Part shown: piece after piece, positions 9,343-17,929 of the stretch
Layout: every line of letters begins with the position of its first letter
Numbering within the stretch: the first letter of the stretch is position 1
Source of the DNA: Nocardia vinacea
GTDB lineage: Bacteria > Actinomycetota > Actinomycetes > Mycobacteriales > Mycobacteriaceae
Reading direction: 5' to 3'
DNA length: 64,000 nucleotides
NCBI RefSeq assembly: GCF_035920345.1
Contig: NZ_CP109149.1
Span: 6,758,001 to 6,822,000, forward strand
Program-made: the position numbers and the translations under genes
Notes under the pieces: generated by a model
What the model was told of the DNA's origin: nothing
Seen by the model: only the letters and a program-made list of their open reading frames with translations
Database searches by the model: none

Positions 9343-10593
9343 TCAGTACCGCCCGAAGGCGATCGCGACGTTGTGCCCGCCGAAACCGAACGAGTTGTTC
9401 ACGGCGTAGTCGATTCGTCCGGGTCGGGCCTGGCCCTTGACCACATCGAGCTCGATTTCCGGATCCTGATTGTCCAGATTCAACGTCGGCGGAACGATGC
9501 TGTCGCGGACCGAGAGCACCGTCAGCACCGATTCCAGGGCGCCGACCGCGCCGATCGAATGACCCAGTGCCGATTTCGGTGCGTAGACCGAAACATGGTC
9601 GCCCACGGCGGCATTGATGGCCTGTGCCTCGGCGGTATCGCCGATCGGGGTCGCGGTCGCGTGCGCATTGACATGGCCGACATCGCTTTTGCTGATACCG
9701 GCCTTCTGCATGGCCCTGGTCATCGCCCGCGCGGCGCCCTTGCCCTCGAGATCGGGTGCGACCAAATGGAAGGCGTCGGAGGTGATCCCGGCACCCATCA
9801 GCCGTGCGTGAATCGTCGCGCCACGCGCCTTGGCGTGCTCCTCGGTTTCGATGACCATCATCGCGCCCGCCTCACCGAAGACGAATCCGTCGCGATCCTT
9901 GTCGAACGGTCGCGAGGCGGCCCTCGGGTCTTCGTTGCGGGTGCTCATGGCGCGCATCATGGTGAATGCCGCGATCGGCACGGCCTGGATGGAACCCTCG
10001 ACCCCGCCGGCGACCACCATGTCGGCATCGCCCATCACGATCATCTGCCAGGCATTGGCGATCGCCTCCGAACCCGACGAGCAGGCCGAGACCGGTGTCA
10101 CCACACCCGCTTTCGCACCGAGTTCCAGACCGACGCAGGCGGCCGAGCCGTTGGGCATGATGCGCTGCACGGTCAGGGGCGACACCTTGCGGTAGCCGCC
10201 GTTCTGCAGCCGGTCGCGCGCGTCGGTGATGAATTCGCCGCCGCCGAGGCCGGTGCCGATCGCGACGCCGAGGCGGTTCTTGTCCACTTCCGGGCTGCCC
10301 GCATTGCGCCAGACCTCACGAGCCAGCACCACGGCCATCTGCTCCACATAGGACAGCTGTTGCGTCTCCTGCCTGGTCAGGCAAGCCGACGGCTTGACCT
10401 TCAGATGTCCACCAATGCGCACAGGTAGCTCGAACTGCTCGATAAAGCTGTCCTCGAGGACATCGATACCGCTCTCACCGTTGAGCAGGCCCTTCCAGGT
10501 GGAGTCGACGTCACCGGCGATCGAAGTGGTCGCCGCCAGACTGGTCACGACAACGTTGGGATAGTTTCCGTTCTTGGTGGACGGAATCTGCAT
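9343..10593 (-). CDS. KasA/KasB-like beta-ketoacyl-ACP synthase
   Basis: 416 aa, the length of mycobacterial KasA as I recall it, and similar throughout, including the opening [19 protein letters not shown] and the closing [21 protein letters not shown]. This class II condensing enzyme extends acyl-ACP chains with malonyl-ACP in FAS-II. Catalytic residues: Cys in [12 protein letters not shown] (about residue 170), His in NAHATATP (~310), His in [13 protein letters not shown] (~345). ATG at 10593 is preceded by AGGAAAG. The gene lies about 106 bp upstream of the FAAL ligase on the same strand, suggesting joint action on long acyl chains, and diverges from the methyltransferase gene. Confidence 0.93.
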   Translation of the reverse strand: MQIPSTKNGNYPNVVVTSLAATTSIAGDVDSTWKGLLNGESGIDVLEDSFIEQFELPVRIGGHLKVKPSACLTRQETQQLSYVEQMAVVLAREVWRNAGSPEVDKNRLGVAIGTGLGGGEFITDARDRLQNGGYRKVSPLTVQRIMPNGSAACVGLELGAKAGVVTPVSACSSGSEAIANAWQMIVMGDADMVVAGGVEGSIQAVPIAAFTMMRAMSTRNEDPRAASRPFDKDRDGFVFGEAGAMMVIETEEHAKARGATIHARLMGAGITSDAFHLVAPDLEGKGAARAMTRAMQKAGISKSDVGHVNAHATATPIGDTAEAQAINAAVGDHVSVYAPKSALGHSIGAVGALESVLTVLSVRDSIVPPTLNLDNQDPEIELDVVKGQARPGRIDYAVNNSFGFGGHNVAIAFGRY

Positions 10594-10838
10594 TTCGCTC
10601 ACTTTCCTGGCGTCACTCTTGGGATAAACCGGGAACTGCGCGTGGAAGGTCATCGAACGACCGAGCAAACCGTGATTCGACCGTGAGCATTGCTCGGGGC
10701 ATCCGGTCGGATCGGGTGCTCGACACAATACCGTGGCGGTCGCTGGTCGTCGCATTCATTGCTCGAGTAACCTGCTGAGCGGATACGCAGCGCTGGTGGT
10801 TCCGAGCGATCCGCGAGCAACCGCGAGAAGGGAAGACT

Positions 10839-11987
10839 GTGACGGGCGGGCGGATGGTCGGGCTGTTCGCCGGTATCGGCGGGCTGGAGCTCGGCCTCGG
10901 CCACCACGGCTGGCACACCGAGCTGCTGTGCGAGATCGATCCCGGTGCGCAGGCGGTGCTCGCCGCGCGTTTTCCCGGGATTCCGTTGCAGGGGGACATC
11001 ACTCGGCTGCGTGCCCTGCCCGCCGGGACCGAGCTGGTCGCCGCCGGATTTCCCTGTCAGGACCTGTCGCAGGCCGGACGCACCGCGGGCATCACCGGTA
11101 AGCGTTCCGGTCTGGTGGACGAGGTGTTCCGGCTGGTGCGGCGTCAGCGTGGACCACGCTGGCTGTTGATCGAGAATGTGCCGTTCATGCTGCAGTTGGG
11201 TCGTGGGGCCGCCATGCGGCACATCACGAGCGCGCTGGAGGATCTCGGCTACACCTGGGCATACCGGTTGGTGGACGCGCGCGCGTTCGGGCTGCCACAA
11301 CGCCGTCAGCGGGTGCTGATGCTGGCCTCGCGCACCGAGGATCCGCGCCGGGTGCTGTTCGCCGACGATGCCGGACCGCTCGATCTCGGTGACCCGGAAC
11401 AGGATCCGTGCGGCTTCTACTGGACCGAAGGTGTGCGTGGGCTCGGCTGGGCGGTGAATGCGATCCCGACGCTCAAGGGCGGTTCGGCGCTGGGCATCGC
11501 GAGTCCGCCCGCGGTGCGGTTGCCATCGGGCGAGCTCGTCACACCGGGCATCGTCGACGGCGAGCGGCTGCAGGGCTTCGACGCCGACTGGACCGAGCCG
11601 GCGACCACGGTGCCCGGAATTCGGCACGGGCACCGGTGGAAGCTGATCGGGAATGCGGTGAGTGTGCGGATGGCGTCCTGGGTGGGCGCGCGGCTGGCCG
11701 AGCCGCTGGACCCGATTCCCGGCGATGAGCCGTTGCCGCCGGGGCGGCCGTGGCCGGTCGCCGCGTGGGGGCGCGCGGGTAACGCCTATCGGGTGCCGGT
11801 TTCGACTTGGCCGGTGCACGAGCCGTACGAGGACCTGCAGCATTTCCTCACCGATTCGCGACTGCTCTCGGCGCGTGCGACCGCCGGGTTCCTGCGGCGC
11901 ACCGGAATGGGCAATCTACGGTTTCCGCCCGGATTTCTGGCCGATGTGGAAGGTCATCTCGACCGGATGGGCGGCTGGGCGGCATGA
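10839..11987 (+). CDS. DNA (cytosine-5)-methyltransferase
   Basis: 382 aa. C5-methyltransferase motifs appear in order: I (FAGIGGLELGL, residues ~10-20), IV with the catalytic Cys (GFPCQDLS, ~70), VI (ENVPF), VIII (QRRQR) and X (GNAVSVRMA near residue 272). The region between VIII and X would be the target-recognition domain; the recognition site cannot be read from sequence. The start is GTG at 10839 with a GGGAAGA ribosome site. The C-terminal ~100 residues beyond motif X are an extra tail. A vsr gene follows after 13 nt and no restriction endonuclease is adjacent, so this looks like an orphan modification system with mismatch repair. Confidence 0.93.
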   Translation: MTGGRMVGLFAGIGGLELGLGHHGWHTELLCEIDPGAQAVLAARFPGIPLQGDITRLRALPAGTELVAAGFPCQDLSQAGRTAGITGKRSGLVDEVFRLVRRQRGPRWLLIENVPFMLQLGRGAAMRHITSALEDLGYTWAYRLVDARAFGLPQRRQRVLMLASRTEDPRRVLFADDAGPLDLGDPEQDPCGFYWTEGVRGLGWAVNAIPTLKGGSALGIASPPAVRLPSGELVTPGIVDGERLQGFDADWTEPATTVPGIRHGHRWKLIGNAVSVRMASWVGARLAEPLDPIPGDEPLPPGRPWPVAAWGRAGNAYRVPVSTWPVHEPYEDLQHFLTDSRLLSARATAGFLRRTGMGNLRFPPGFLADVEGHLDRMGGWAA

Positions 11988-12000
11988 GGGTCGGTGCGTC

Positions 12001-12423
12001 ATGAACCCGGCTCGGGGTCCGCTCACCGACGCCGCGACCAGTGCGCGGATGGCCCGCCAGCGGCGGACCGGAACCCGGCCCGAACTCGCGCTGCGCCGGG
12101 AATTGCATCGGCGCGGACTGCGCTATTACGTCGATCGCGCACCCTTGCGTGGGCAGCGTCGGCGGGCGGATCTGGTGTTTCCCAGGCTGCGCGTCGCGGT
12201 GTATGTGGACGGATGCTTCTGGCATCGATGCCCGCAGCACGCGACCGATCCGAAGAACAACGCGCAGTGGTGGGCGGACAAATTGAGCGGAAATGTGGCC
12301 CGTGACCGGGCCACCGATGCTGCGCTGGCGGCCGAGGGATGGCTGGTGATCCGTGTCTGGGAACACGAAAATGCCGTTGTGGCGGCGGACCGGATCCAGA
12401 CCGTTTTGGCCGCGAGGCGCTAG
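12001..12423 (+). CDS. vsr: Very short patch repair endonuclease Vsr
   Basis: 140 aa, normal Vsr length. Vsr nicks 5' of T:G mismatches produced by deamination of 5-methylcytosine in the partner methyltransferase's site. Visible family features: ARMARQRRTGTRPELALRRELH at the N-terminus, the catalytic-aspartate strand RADLVFPRLRVAVYVDGCFWH, zinc-region CFWHRCPQH, then NNAQWWADKL and a closing GWLVIRVWEHE. ATG at 12001 lies 13 nt after the methyltransferase stop. The TAG stop itself is the first three bases of the 35-bp tandem repeat downstream. Confidence 0.93.
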   Translation: MNPARGPLTDAATSARMARQRRTGTRPELALRRELHRRGLRYYVDRAPLRGQRRRADLVFPRLRVAVYVDGCFWHRCPQHATDPKNNAQWWADKLSGNVARDRATDAALAAEGWLVIRVWEHENAVVAADRIQTVLAARR

Positions 12424-12525
12424 CTGACCCTTTCGAGCGACCTGCAAGCAGTCGCTAGCTGACCATTTCGAGCGACCTGCAAGCAGTCGCTAGCTGACCA
12501 TTTCGAGCGACCTGCAAGCAGTCGC
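12421..12525. repeat. Three tandem 35-bp hairpin repeats between convergent genes
   Basis: Units at 12421-12455, 12456-12490 and 12491-12525 are identical except for one C/A difference at unit position 10. Each holds the hairpin half-sites GCGAC and GTCGC around CTGCAAGCA. The array starts in the vsr stop codon and ends at the stop of the small gene on the other strand, so it fills the whole space between two convergent genes and probably acts as a bidirectional terminator. A diverged fourth copy lies at 55552-55586, opposite strand, with a compensatory change in the stem. Confidence 0.95.
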
Positions 12526-12641
12526 TAGCGCCGCTCCCGCACCCGAACCAGCGAGCGCGGCGCGTGCGCGGCCAGGTAGCCGGACACCGCCATTACCGTC
12601 AGCACCAGCATTCCGGCGATGGCCGTTGTGATTGCGATCAT
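12525..12641 (-). CDS. Small single-pass membrane protein
   Basis: 38 aa, below usual gene-calling limits. The ATG at 12641 is preceded by a strong ribosome site (GAGGAGG, about 5 nt spacing), the best argument that it is translated. The peptide is one hydrophobic helix (AITTAIAGMLVLTVMAVSGYLAA) followed by a basic tail (RSLVRVRERR), so it should sit in the cytoplasmic membrane with the tail inside. No family recognised. It ends against the 35-bp repeat array and diverges from the DUF998 gene. Confidence 0.65.
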   Translation of the reverse strand: MIAITTAIAGMLVLTVMAVSGYLAAHAPRSLVRVRERR

Positions 12642-12791
12642 GGGGACCTCCTCAGGTCTACCAACCATCGCCGACGGACCTGACAGAACCCTGTGTTCGA
12701 GTTGGTAATGAGGTGTGTGAAAGACCGATCGGTGCGGACACACGCACCTACTGTTGAACACCGGACCAACGAGGAGACGGAGAATGGTCCA

Positions 12792-13502
12792 GTGACTGAT
12801 AGCCGTAGGCTCGCCGAACGCCACGTCCGGGTGGCCTGCGGGCTCATCGCGGCCGCGATCGCGATCGCCGGACTCTGCTATTCGTCGTGGTTGCTGGAAT
12901 TCGTGCTCAAGATCGACGTCGATCCGGTCAACTCCTTCCTCAGCGAACTCGATGCCGTGGGCAAACCGCATCGCGAGTTGTTCGCGACCGCCGACAAGAT
13001 CGTCGGTGCGTTGCTGATGCCGGCCGCGATCGCCGGGCTGCTGTTATTTCCGCGCCGCAGATTCACCACCATCGGCTGGGTCGCGCTGTTCTGCTTCGGC
13101 GCCGCGACCATCGGCGACGTGCTGCTCCCACTGCGCGATTGCATCCCGCAGGACAACGCCGAATGCGGCGGCGGTGGCAGCGAACTGTTCCCGCAATTGC
13201 ATCAGCCGCACGCGCTGACCAGCACCATCGCGGTCACCGCTATCGCCATCGCGACCTTCGCGTTCAGCGTGGCCGCCTTCCGATATCACCGGTGGCGGAT
13301 CCTGCGCGAGGCCGGTGTGGTGGTGCTGGTGATCGGGTCGGCGGCGACCGTGTGGATGTTGGTCGCCGACAACCTGACCGGCAATTACGCGCTCGGGATC
13401 GCCCAGCGGATCCAGGTCGGATCGATGTCGCTGTGGCTGATCACATTGGCGGCCGCGGTGATTCTGGAAGGCCGCGAGTGGGTCGAGAGTGATTCGAGTT
13501 AG
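12792..13502 (+). CDS. DUF998-type membrane protein
   Basis: 236 aa integral membrane protein with about six hydrophobic segments. The DSRRLAERHVRVACGLIAAAIAIAGLCYSSWLLEF opening, followed by a loop with VNSFLSELDAVGKPHRELFATAD and the CIPQDNAECGGG loop, matches the DUF998 family as I remember it. Function unknown. The start is taken as GTG at 12792; an upstream in-frame ATG would add a hydrophilic 33-residue extension. Its stop overlaps that of the convergent lipoprotein gene by 4 nt. Confidence 0.75.
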   Translation: MTDSRRLAERHVRVACGLIAAAIAIAGLCYSSWLLEFVLKIDVDPVNSFLSELDAVGKPHRELFATADKIVGALLMPAAIAGLLLFPRRRFTTIGWVALFCFGAATIGDVLLPLRDCIPQDNAECGGGGSELFPQLHQPHALTSTIAVTAIAIATFAFSVAAFRYHRWRILREAGVVVLVIGSAATVWMLVADNLTGNYALGIAQRIQVGSMSLWLITLAAAVILEGREWVESDSS

Positions 13503-15067
13503 TCGACCTTGATCTTGACCGTGTGAGTGTCGAGTTTCGCGGGCAGTTCGGTGGTGTCGACCTCGAGGATTTCACCGGTGTCCTGCTGACCGTTGGGCAG
13601 CCTCTTCGGCTTCAGGCCGAAGGGTGGCTGGTCGCCCTTACCGGCGGCAAGGCCGAAATCGCTGTCGTTGGCGATATAGAGGGTTTTACCACCGTCGAGC
13701 GTCGCGACGCCCTCGATCTTGTCGTGACCGAAGAACTTGCCGTCGGCGTTCAGGCTGGTGACCAGGGCAGCGAAATCCAGGTTCGCGGTCTTCGCGACGG
13801 GGGTGACGCCCACTTTCTTCAGCGCCGCGGTTGCGTCATTCGTCGAGACGGTGCCGACCAGGGTTTCCAGCGGCTTGCCGTCGATCTGGAGGCCGCCGCG
13901 TTCCGGATCGTATTGTGCGCCGGGGACCTTCGAGCCCGGACCGATGTCGGTGGCGCCGGAGATATCGATGGTCCACAGCTTCTTATCGGCCTTCGGGGGC
14001 AGGTTGCCGTCGCGTTCGTCGACCAGGAAAGTGGTGGCGCTCAGCGCGGTGATCTCGGAGTCAGCGACCTTGCTGGTCTTCGGATCCTGCAGCGGGAGTG
14101 CGAATTCCTTGATCGCCTTGGTTTTCAGGTCGACGGTGACGATACGGGTCATCGGCACGTCTTTTGCCGAACCGCCGAGGCCGGGGGTATTCAGGCCGCT
14201 CTGGACGACGCCGACGAGGGTCGCACCGTCGGGTGTGATGGTCAGGCCCTCCATGCCCTGGTTCGGGGTGCGCAGCGAAAGTTCCTTGGGCAGACCGGAT
14301 CCCGGGGCGAATCGCTCCAGTTCGCCGCCCTTGGCGTCGAAATGCACCAGGAACGGGCCGTATTCGTCGGATACCCAGAAGGTGCCGTCCGGTAGCGCGA
14401 CCAGCCCCTCCGGGTCGAGGCCATGGTCGGTGGGCGGCAGGACGTTTCCGGCGAGGTCCTTGATGGTTTCGCCGGTACTCGCGGCGACATCGACCTGGCC
14501 GTTGAACGGGGTGCCGTTGGCGGTGTGCAGATCGATCGTGGATTGCAGGACCGCGCGATTGCCGACGAGCTTGAACCGACCGATCTTCGGCACGAAACCC
14601 GGTGTCGGGGTGAGCTTCTCGTTCTTGCCGGGACCGTCCACGTTGGGGCCGCGATCGGTGAGTCCGTAGAACTCGCCCGGTGCGCCCGGAACCGGGGTCC
14701 ATGCCGAGCCGTAGCCGCTTGCCTGGACGGTGGTGCCGCCGAATTCGCCGAGCGGCGGAATGTCGGTGGTGTACAGGCGAACCGCGTCGGTGGTGGTGAC
14801 CTTCAGCTCGTCGGTGCCGGTGTAGCCCGCCTTCGGCTGGTAGACCAGTGCGCCGTCGAGGCGGCGGGTCAGCGTGCCGTGGTCCGGATCGGCGATCGTC
14901 ACGGCGGCGGTGCCGCCGGTGGCGGCCAGCAGGTCGTCCAGGGAGATCACCAGCGGCTGGTCCTTCGCCACGGTGAAGTCGACTTCGGCATCCGAGGACG
15001 AGCAGCCTGCGGCCAGCACGCCCACACAGAGGACGGCGACCGCGGTGATACGAGGGTGCGCTTTCAT
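13499..15067 (-). CDS. Secreted lipoprotein, phytase-type esterase-like domain
   Basis: 522 aa with an N-terminal lipoprotein signal: a basic start, a hydrophobic run, then lipobox LAAGC (Cys at residue ~22), so it should be anchored outside the membrane. Residues ~30-110 look like a beta-rich domain. The rest fits the esterase-like activity of phytase family, with DPEGLVALPDGTFWVSDEYGP and GMEGLTITPDG as anchor motifs, implying a beta-propeller-like fold. Substrate unknown; organic phosphate use is possible. The gene is monocistronic and convergent with the DUF998 gene. Confidence 0.85.
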   Translation of the reverse strand: MKAHPRITAVAVLCVGVLAAGCSSSDAEVDFTVAKDQPLVISLDDLLAATGGTAAVTIADPDHGTLTRRLDGALVYQPKAGYTGTDELKVTTTDAVRLYTTDIPPLGEFGGTTVQASGYGSAWTPVPGAPGEFYGLTDRGPNVDGPGKNEKLTPTPGFVPKIGRFKLVGNRAVLQSTIDLHTANGTPFNGQVDVAASTGETIKDLAGNVLPPTDHGLDPEGLVALPDGTFWVSDEYGPFLVHFDAKGGELERFAPGSGLPKELSLRTPNQGMEGLTITPDGATLVGVVQSGLNTPGLGGSAKDVPMTRIVTVDLKTKAIKEFALPLQDPKTSKVADSEITALSATTFLVDERDGNLPPKADKKLWTIDISGATDIGPGSKVPGAQYDPERGGLQIDGKPLETLVGTVSTNDATAALKKVGVTPVAKTANLDFAALVTSLNADGKFFGHDKIEGVATLDGGKTLYIANDSDFGLAAGKGDQPPFGLKPKRLPNGQQDTGEILEVDTTELPAKLDTHTVKIKVD

Positions 15068-15138
15068 CGTGTCTGCCTATCGCAGACAGCCGACAAATGC
15101 CCTACGTCCGAATGACCAGTTGGTGTCATGCTGTCGCC

Positions 15139-15549
15139 ATGGGTGATCGGATGAATATCGCGTCGGGTTCGGAGTTCGAGGATATCGTCGGCTACTCGCG
15201 GGCGGTTCGCGTCGGCAATACCGTCGCCGTCAGCGGCACCACGGCCTCGCTGCCCGGTGGCAATGCGATCGGCGGCGACGATATCGGCGAGCAGACTCGA
15301 GAAGCACTGCGCCGCATCGGCACCGCACTCACCGAGGCGGGTGCGAGCCTGGCCGATGTTGTCCGGACGCGGATCTTCGTCACCGATATCGCTCGCTGGC
15401 CCGAGGTCGCGAAGGCGCACGCCGAGGTATTCGGCGATATCCGTCCGGCCGCGTCGATGTACGAGATCAAGGCGCTGATCACGCCCGCGCTGCTGGTGGA
15501 GATCGAGGCGGACGCGATTTGTGCGACGGTTCCGGGTTCGGATCGCTAA
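15139..15549 (+). CDS. RidA family protein
   Basis: 136 aa, typical RidA/YjgF length. These trimeric proteins hydrolyse reactive enamine/imine intermediates from PLP enzymes. Features: GYSRAVRVGNTVAVSGTTA near the N-terminus, EQTREALRRIGTALTEAGASLADVVRTRIFVTD in the middle, and a C-terminal TPALLVEIEADAI. The residue at the usual catalytic Arg position appears in VVRTRIFV. ATG at 15139 was chosen since homology begins shortly after. It ends 10 nt before the next gene on the same strand. Confidence 0.88.
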   Translation: MGDRMNIASGSEFEDIVGYSRAVRVGNTVAVSGTTASLPGGNAIGGDDIGEQTREALRRIGTALTEAGASLADVVRTRIFVTDIARWPEVAKAHAEVFGDIRPAASMYEIKALITPALLVEIEADAICATVPGSDR

Positions 15550-15559
15550 TGTCGGTTCG

Positions 15560-16288
15560 GTGACCAGCGACGCGCCGGAGACCACCGTTCAACTCGAAAC
15601 GGTCGCCACGGCGACGAACCGTCTGCTCGACACCATTCGAGGGCTCGACGATGACGTGACCGTGCCCTCGCTGCTGCCCGGGTGGACGCGGGGACATCTG
15701 CTCGCGCACATCGCGCGCAATGCCGACAGTCTGGTCAATCTGCTGCTCTGGGCGCGGACCGGGATCGAAACGCCGCAGTACGCCAGCATGTTCATCCGGG
15801 ATGCCGATATCGAGGCGGGTGCGCCGCGGCCACTTGCCGAGCAGTTGGCCGATAGCGAAGCGGCGGCGAATCGCTGGCTGGCGCTTGCGCAGACCGCTCC
15901 CGAGGAGGCGTGGACGGCAACCGTCCGGACCCGGCAGGGGCGGCCTATTCCGGCGAGCGAGGTCATTTGGATGCGGCTGCAAGAGGTGGAGATCCATCAT
16001 GTCGATTTGGCGGCCGGTTACCAACCTGGTGACTGGCCAAAGGATTTCGTTGCTCGGCTGCTTCCACGGGCCGCTGCCGATTTGACCAAGGGGATTGCTG
16101 CTGAGGGTGATCAGGCGACCGCGTTCGAGGTGCGAACCACGGATACGGGTTTCACCACGACCATCGGGAGTGGGCCTGCGGACCACACCGTCAGCGGGCC
16201 CGCATCCGCGCTGCTCGCCTGGCTCCTTGGTCGTTCGGAAGGCGCAGACCTCAGTGGCGTGCGGCCGACGCTACCCTCATGGAAATAG
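15560..16288 (+). CDS. Mycothiol-dependent maleylpyruvate isomerase family protein
   Basis: 242 aa, size of the actinobacterial MDMPI/DinB-type proteins. The N-terminal helical domain carries the metal-site motif GHLLAHIARNADSL (His and Asn near residues 45-50) and LQEVEIHHVDLAAGY (Glu/His near 147-151). The C-terminal part (GPADHTVSGPASALLAWLLGRSEG) matches the family's SCP2-like domain. The true substrate is unclear, as most members are not maleylpyruvate isomerases. The GTG start at 15560 lies 10 nt after ridA. Its 3' end overlaps the convergent membrane gene by 38 bp. Confidence 0.85.
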   Translation: MTSDAPETTVQLETVATATNRLLDTIRGLDDDVTVPSLLPGWTRGHLLAHIARNADSLVNLLLWARTGIETPQYASMFIRDADIEAGAPRPLAEQLADSEAAANRWLALAQTAPEEAWTATVRTRQGRPIPASEVIWMRLQEVEIHHVDLAAGYQPGDWPKDFVARLLPRAAADLTKGIAAEGDQATAFEVRTTDTGFTTTIGSGPADHTVSGPASALLAWLLGRSEGADLSGVRPTLPSWK

Positions 16289-16703
16289 CATCCCGAGATC
16301 GTCGGCGGGACCGACCGGTTACAGCGTGGGTGAGGAAGACCAGCGACCACACGAGGATCAAGGCGACTGCCAGTCCGACGGGATAGTTGCGGTCCAGGAC
16401 GGTGGGATTGCTCGGCATGCCGTCGCCACGGTCGAGGACCGGGAGGGCGATCAGTACCAGCGCGACCGAGCAGATGGCACCGCAGGCGGTGACGGCCCAC
16501 CAGGTGCGTGGCAGCAGGTGGCGAGCGGTGAGCCCGAGTGCGGCGCAGATCGGGGCGAAGACCGCATCATGCAGCAGGATTCCGCCCGCGAACCAGATCG
16601 CGACCGAGTCGAGATCTGTTGGGGGTAGGTCGAATAACGCGCTGATGCCGTACCAGCCGAGCCAGCCGCCGACGACGAGCAGCAGTATGCGGGCCGCGAT
16701 CAT
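16251..16703 (-). CDS. Small polytopic membrane protein, last gene of the oxidoreductase operon
   Basis: 150 aa with about four hydrophobic segments (ARILLLVVGGWLGWYGISALF; GGILLHDAVFAPICAALGL; AICSVALVLIALPVL; LAVALILVWSLVFLTHAV) and a basic tail. No family recognised. Its ATG overlaps the stop of the molybdopterin oxidoreductase gene by 4 nt (ATGA), arguing for co-translation and a shared process. The last 38 bp overlap, antisense, the end of the isomerase-like gene. Confidence 0.75.
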   Translation of the reverse strand: MIAARILLLVVGGWLGWYGISALFDLPPTDLDSVAIWFAGGILLHDAVFAPICAALGLTARHLLPRTWWAVTACGAICSVALVLIALPVLDRGDGMPSNPTVLDRNYPVGLAVALILVWSLVFLTHAVTGRSRRRSRDAISMRVASAARH

Positions 16704-17929
16704 GGCAGCACCTCGATTTCGGACAGCCATTTCGTTTGCAGGACGCCGGGTCGGTTGGGTGCGATGAGACGGCATGGGTAGCCGTGGTCGAGATCGAGGG
16801 TTTCACCATTGATGGTCAGGGCGACCAGGGTGCTGTCGTCGACCGCATGACGTTGCGGGAGAATCGAACTCCCGTAGATGCCGGTTTGCTCCAGCGAGCG
16901 GAAGCGGATATCGCCACCGGAATAGTCGCCGACCGCCGCCAGCAAATCCAGCAGGCGCACCCCGGACCAGTCGGCTCCCGCGCTCCAGCCTTCGACGCAG
17001 GCAATCGGCAATCGTGCCCGAGTCTGCGGCAGGGAAAGCAGTTCGTCCCTGGTGAATTGGCGCTGCAGATCGCCAATGGTGACCGTCAACCGGTACTCGG
17101 GATCACGGGCCCGGTCACCAACCCCGGCTGCCGCGGCCGATCGGTTGACCGGAACCCCCTGTGGCCCGTACCCACTGCGCGGCGCGAGCACGGCAGCCCA
17201 GCGCAGGAACGGAATCGTCTGCCCGGCAACGGCCAACCCCGCTGCGACGGCAGCGACACCGGCACCCGTCAGCACCGCACGTCGCGAGATGTGCGGCCGC
17301 GTACTGGTGTCGGCAGGCGGCTCGGTCGGGGATTCGACCAGCCGATGTTGCAGCGCGTCCCGGATGACGGGAAGTTTGACGGCCAAATGCACGGCCAGTG
17401 CGCCGACGGCGACGGCGGCCATGGCGTAGTGCGCGGTCGGGAAGAAGAACTTCCACGGGTAGTACTGGGCGATATTGAGGAGGCCGGTCGACAGCTGGAA
17501 GATCGTCGCGCCGACCAGGATCGCGATGGAGCCGCGTTCGAGGATTCGCAATGGCGAACCGATGATCGGGCGGTGGAACAGTCTGGGGTACACCGCCCAG
17601 AGCTTCACCAGCAGCAGTGGGATCGCGGCGACACCCGAGATCACATGCGCGCCCTGGGTTACCCGATACAGCCACACAGGGTGGGCGGGCCACCAGAACC
17701 AGCTCGGTGGATGCTGAATCCAGTGGCTGAGCAAACCGGTGCCGAAGCACAGCAATATCGCACTGCCCAGAGCGATCCCCACGCGACTCGCGACCGCGGG
17801 TCCGCGTGCGGATGTCACCCGCGGGCGCGCGGCAGTCGCCTGTTCCCTGATGCCCTTCGTGACGCCAGACCAACGGGCGAAATTCGTACGAAATCGCGCT
17901 GGCGTTTCCATCCAGCTGCCGCGCTTCAT
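16700..17929 (-). CDS. Cytochrome b561-like/molybdopterin oxidoreductase fusion
   Basis: 409 aa membrane oxidoreductase. Residues ~50-190 form a four-helix cytochrome-b-like region with candidate haem histidines (TQGAHVISGV, TAHYAMAAV, AVHLAVK). A further hydrophobic stretch after SRRAVLTGAGV leads into an extracytoplasmic sulfite-oxidase-type domain (~270-409) with the molybdenum-ligand Cys in IACVEGWSAGADWSGV and GYPCRLIAPNRPG. The fusion suggests electron exchange between an outside substrate and the membrane. The ATG at 17929 overlaps the upstream stop by one base (TGATG). Substrate unknown; the neighbours suggest a modified sugar or lipid. Confidence 0.85.
   Translation of the reverse strand: MKRGSWMETPARFRTNFARWSGVTKGIREQATAARPRVTSARGPAVASRVGIALGSAILLCFGTGLLSHWIQHPPSWFWWPAHPVWLYRVTQGAHVISGVAAIPLLLVKLWAVYPRLFHRPIIGSPLRILERGSIAILVGATIFQLSTGLLNIAQYYPWKFFFPTAHYAMAAVAVGALAVHLAVKLPVIRDALQHRLVESPTEPPADTSTRPHISRRAVLTGAGVAAVAAGLAVAGQTIPFLRWAAVLAPRSGYGPQGVPVNRSAAAAGVGDRARDPEYRLTVTIGDLQRQFTRDELLSLPQTRARLPIACVEGWSAGADWSGVRLLDLLAAVGDYSGGDIRFRSLEQTGIYGSSILPQRHAVDDSTLVALTINGETLDLDHGYPCRLIAPNRPGVLQTKWLSEIEVLP

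Noticed and set aside
7317..10593. Polyketide or other large biosynthetic cluster around the FAAL and KAS genes
   Set aside because: No PKS, NRPS or carrier protein is present on either side.
10839..12423. Full restriction-modification system
   Set aside because: No restriction endonuclease is encoded beside the methyltransferase; Vsr is a repair nuclease.
12421..12525. Three regularly spaced repeats as a CRISPR array
   Set aside because: The units abut directly with no spacers, and no cas gene is present.
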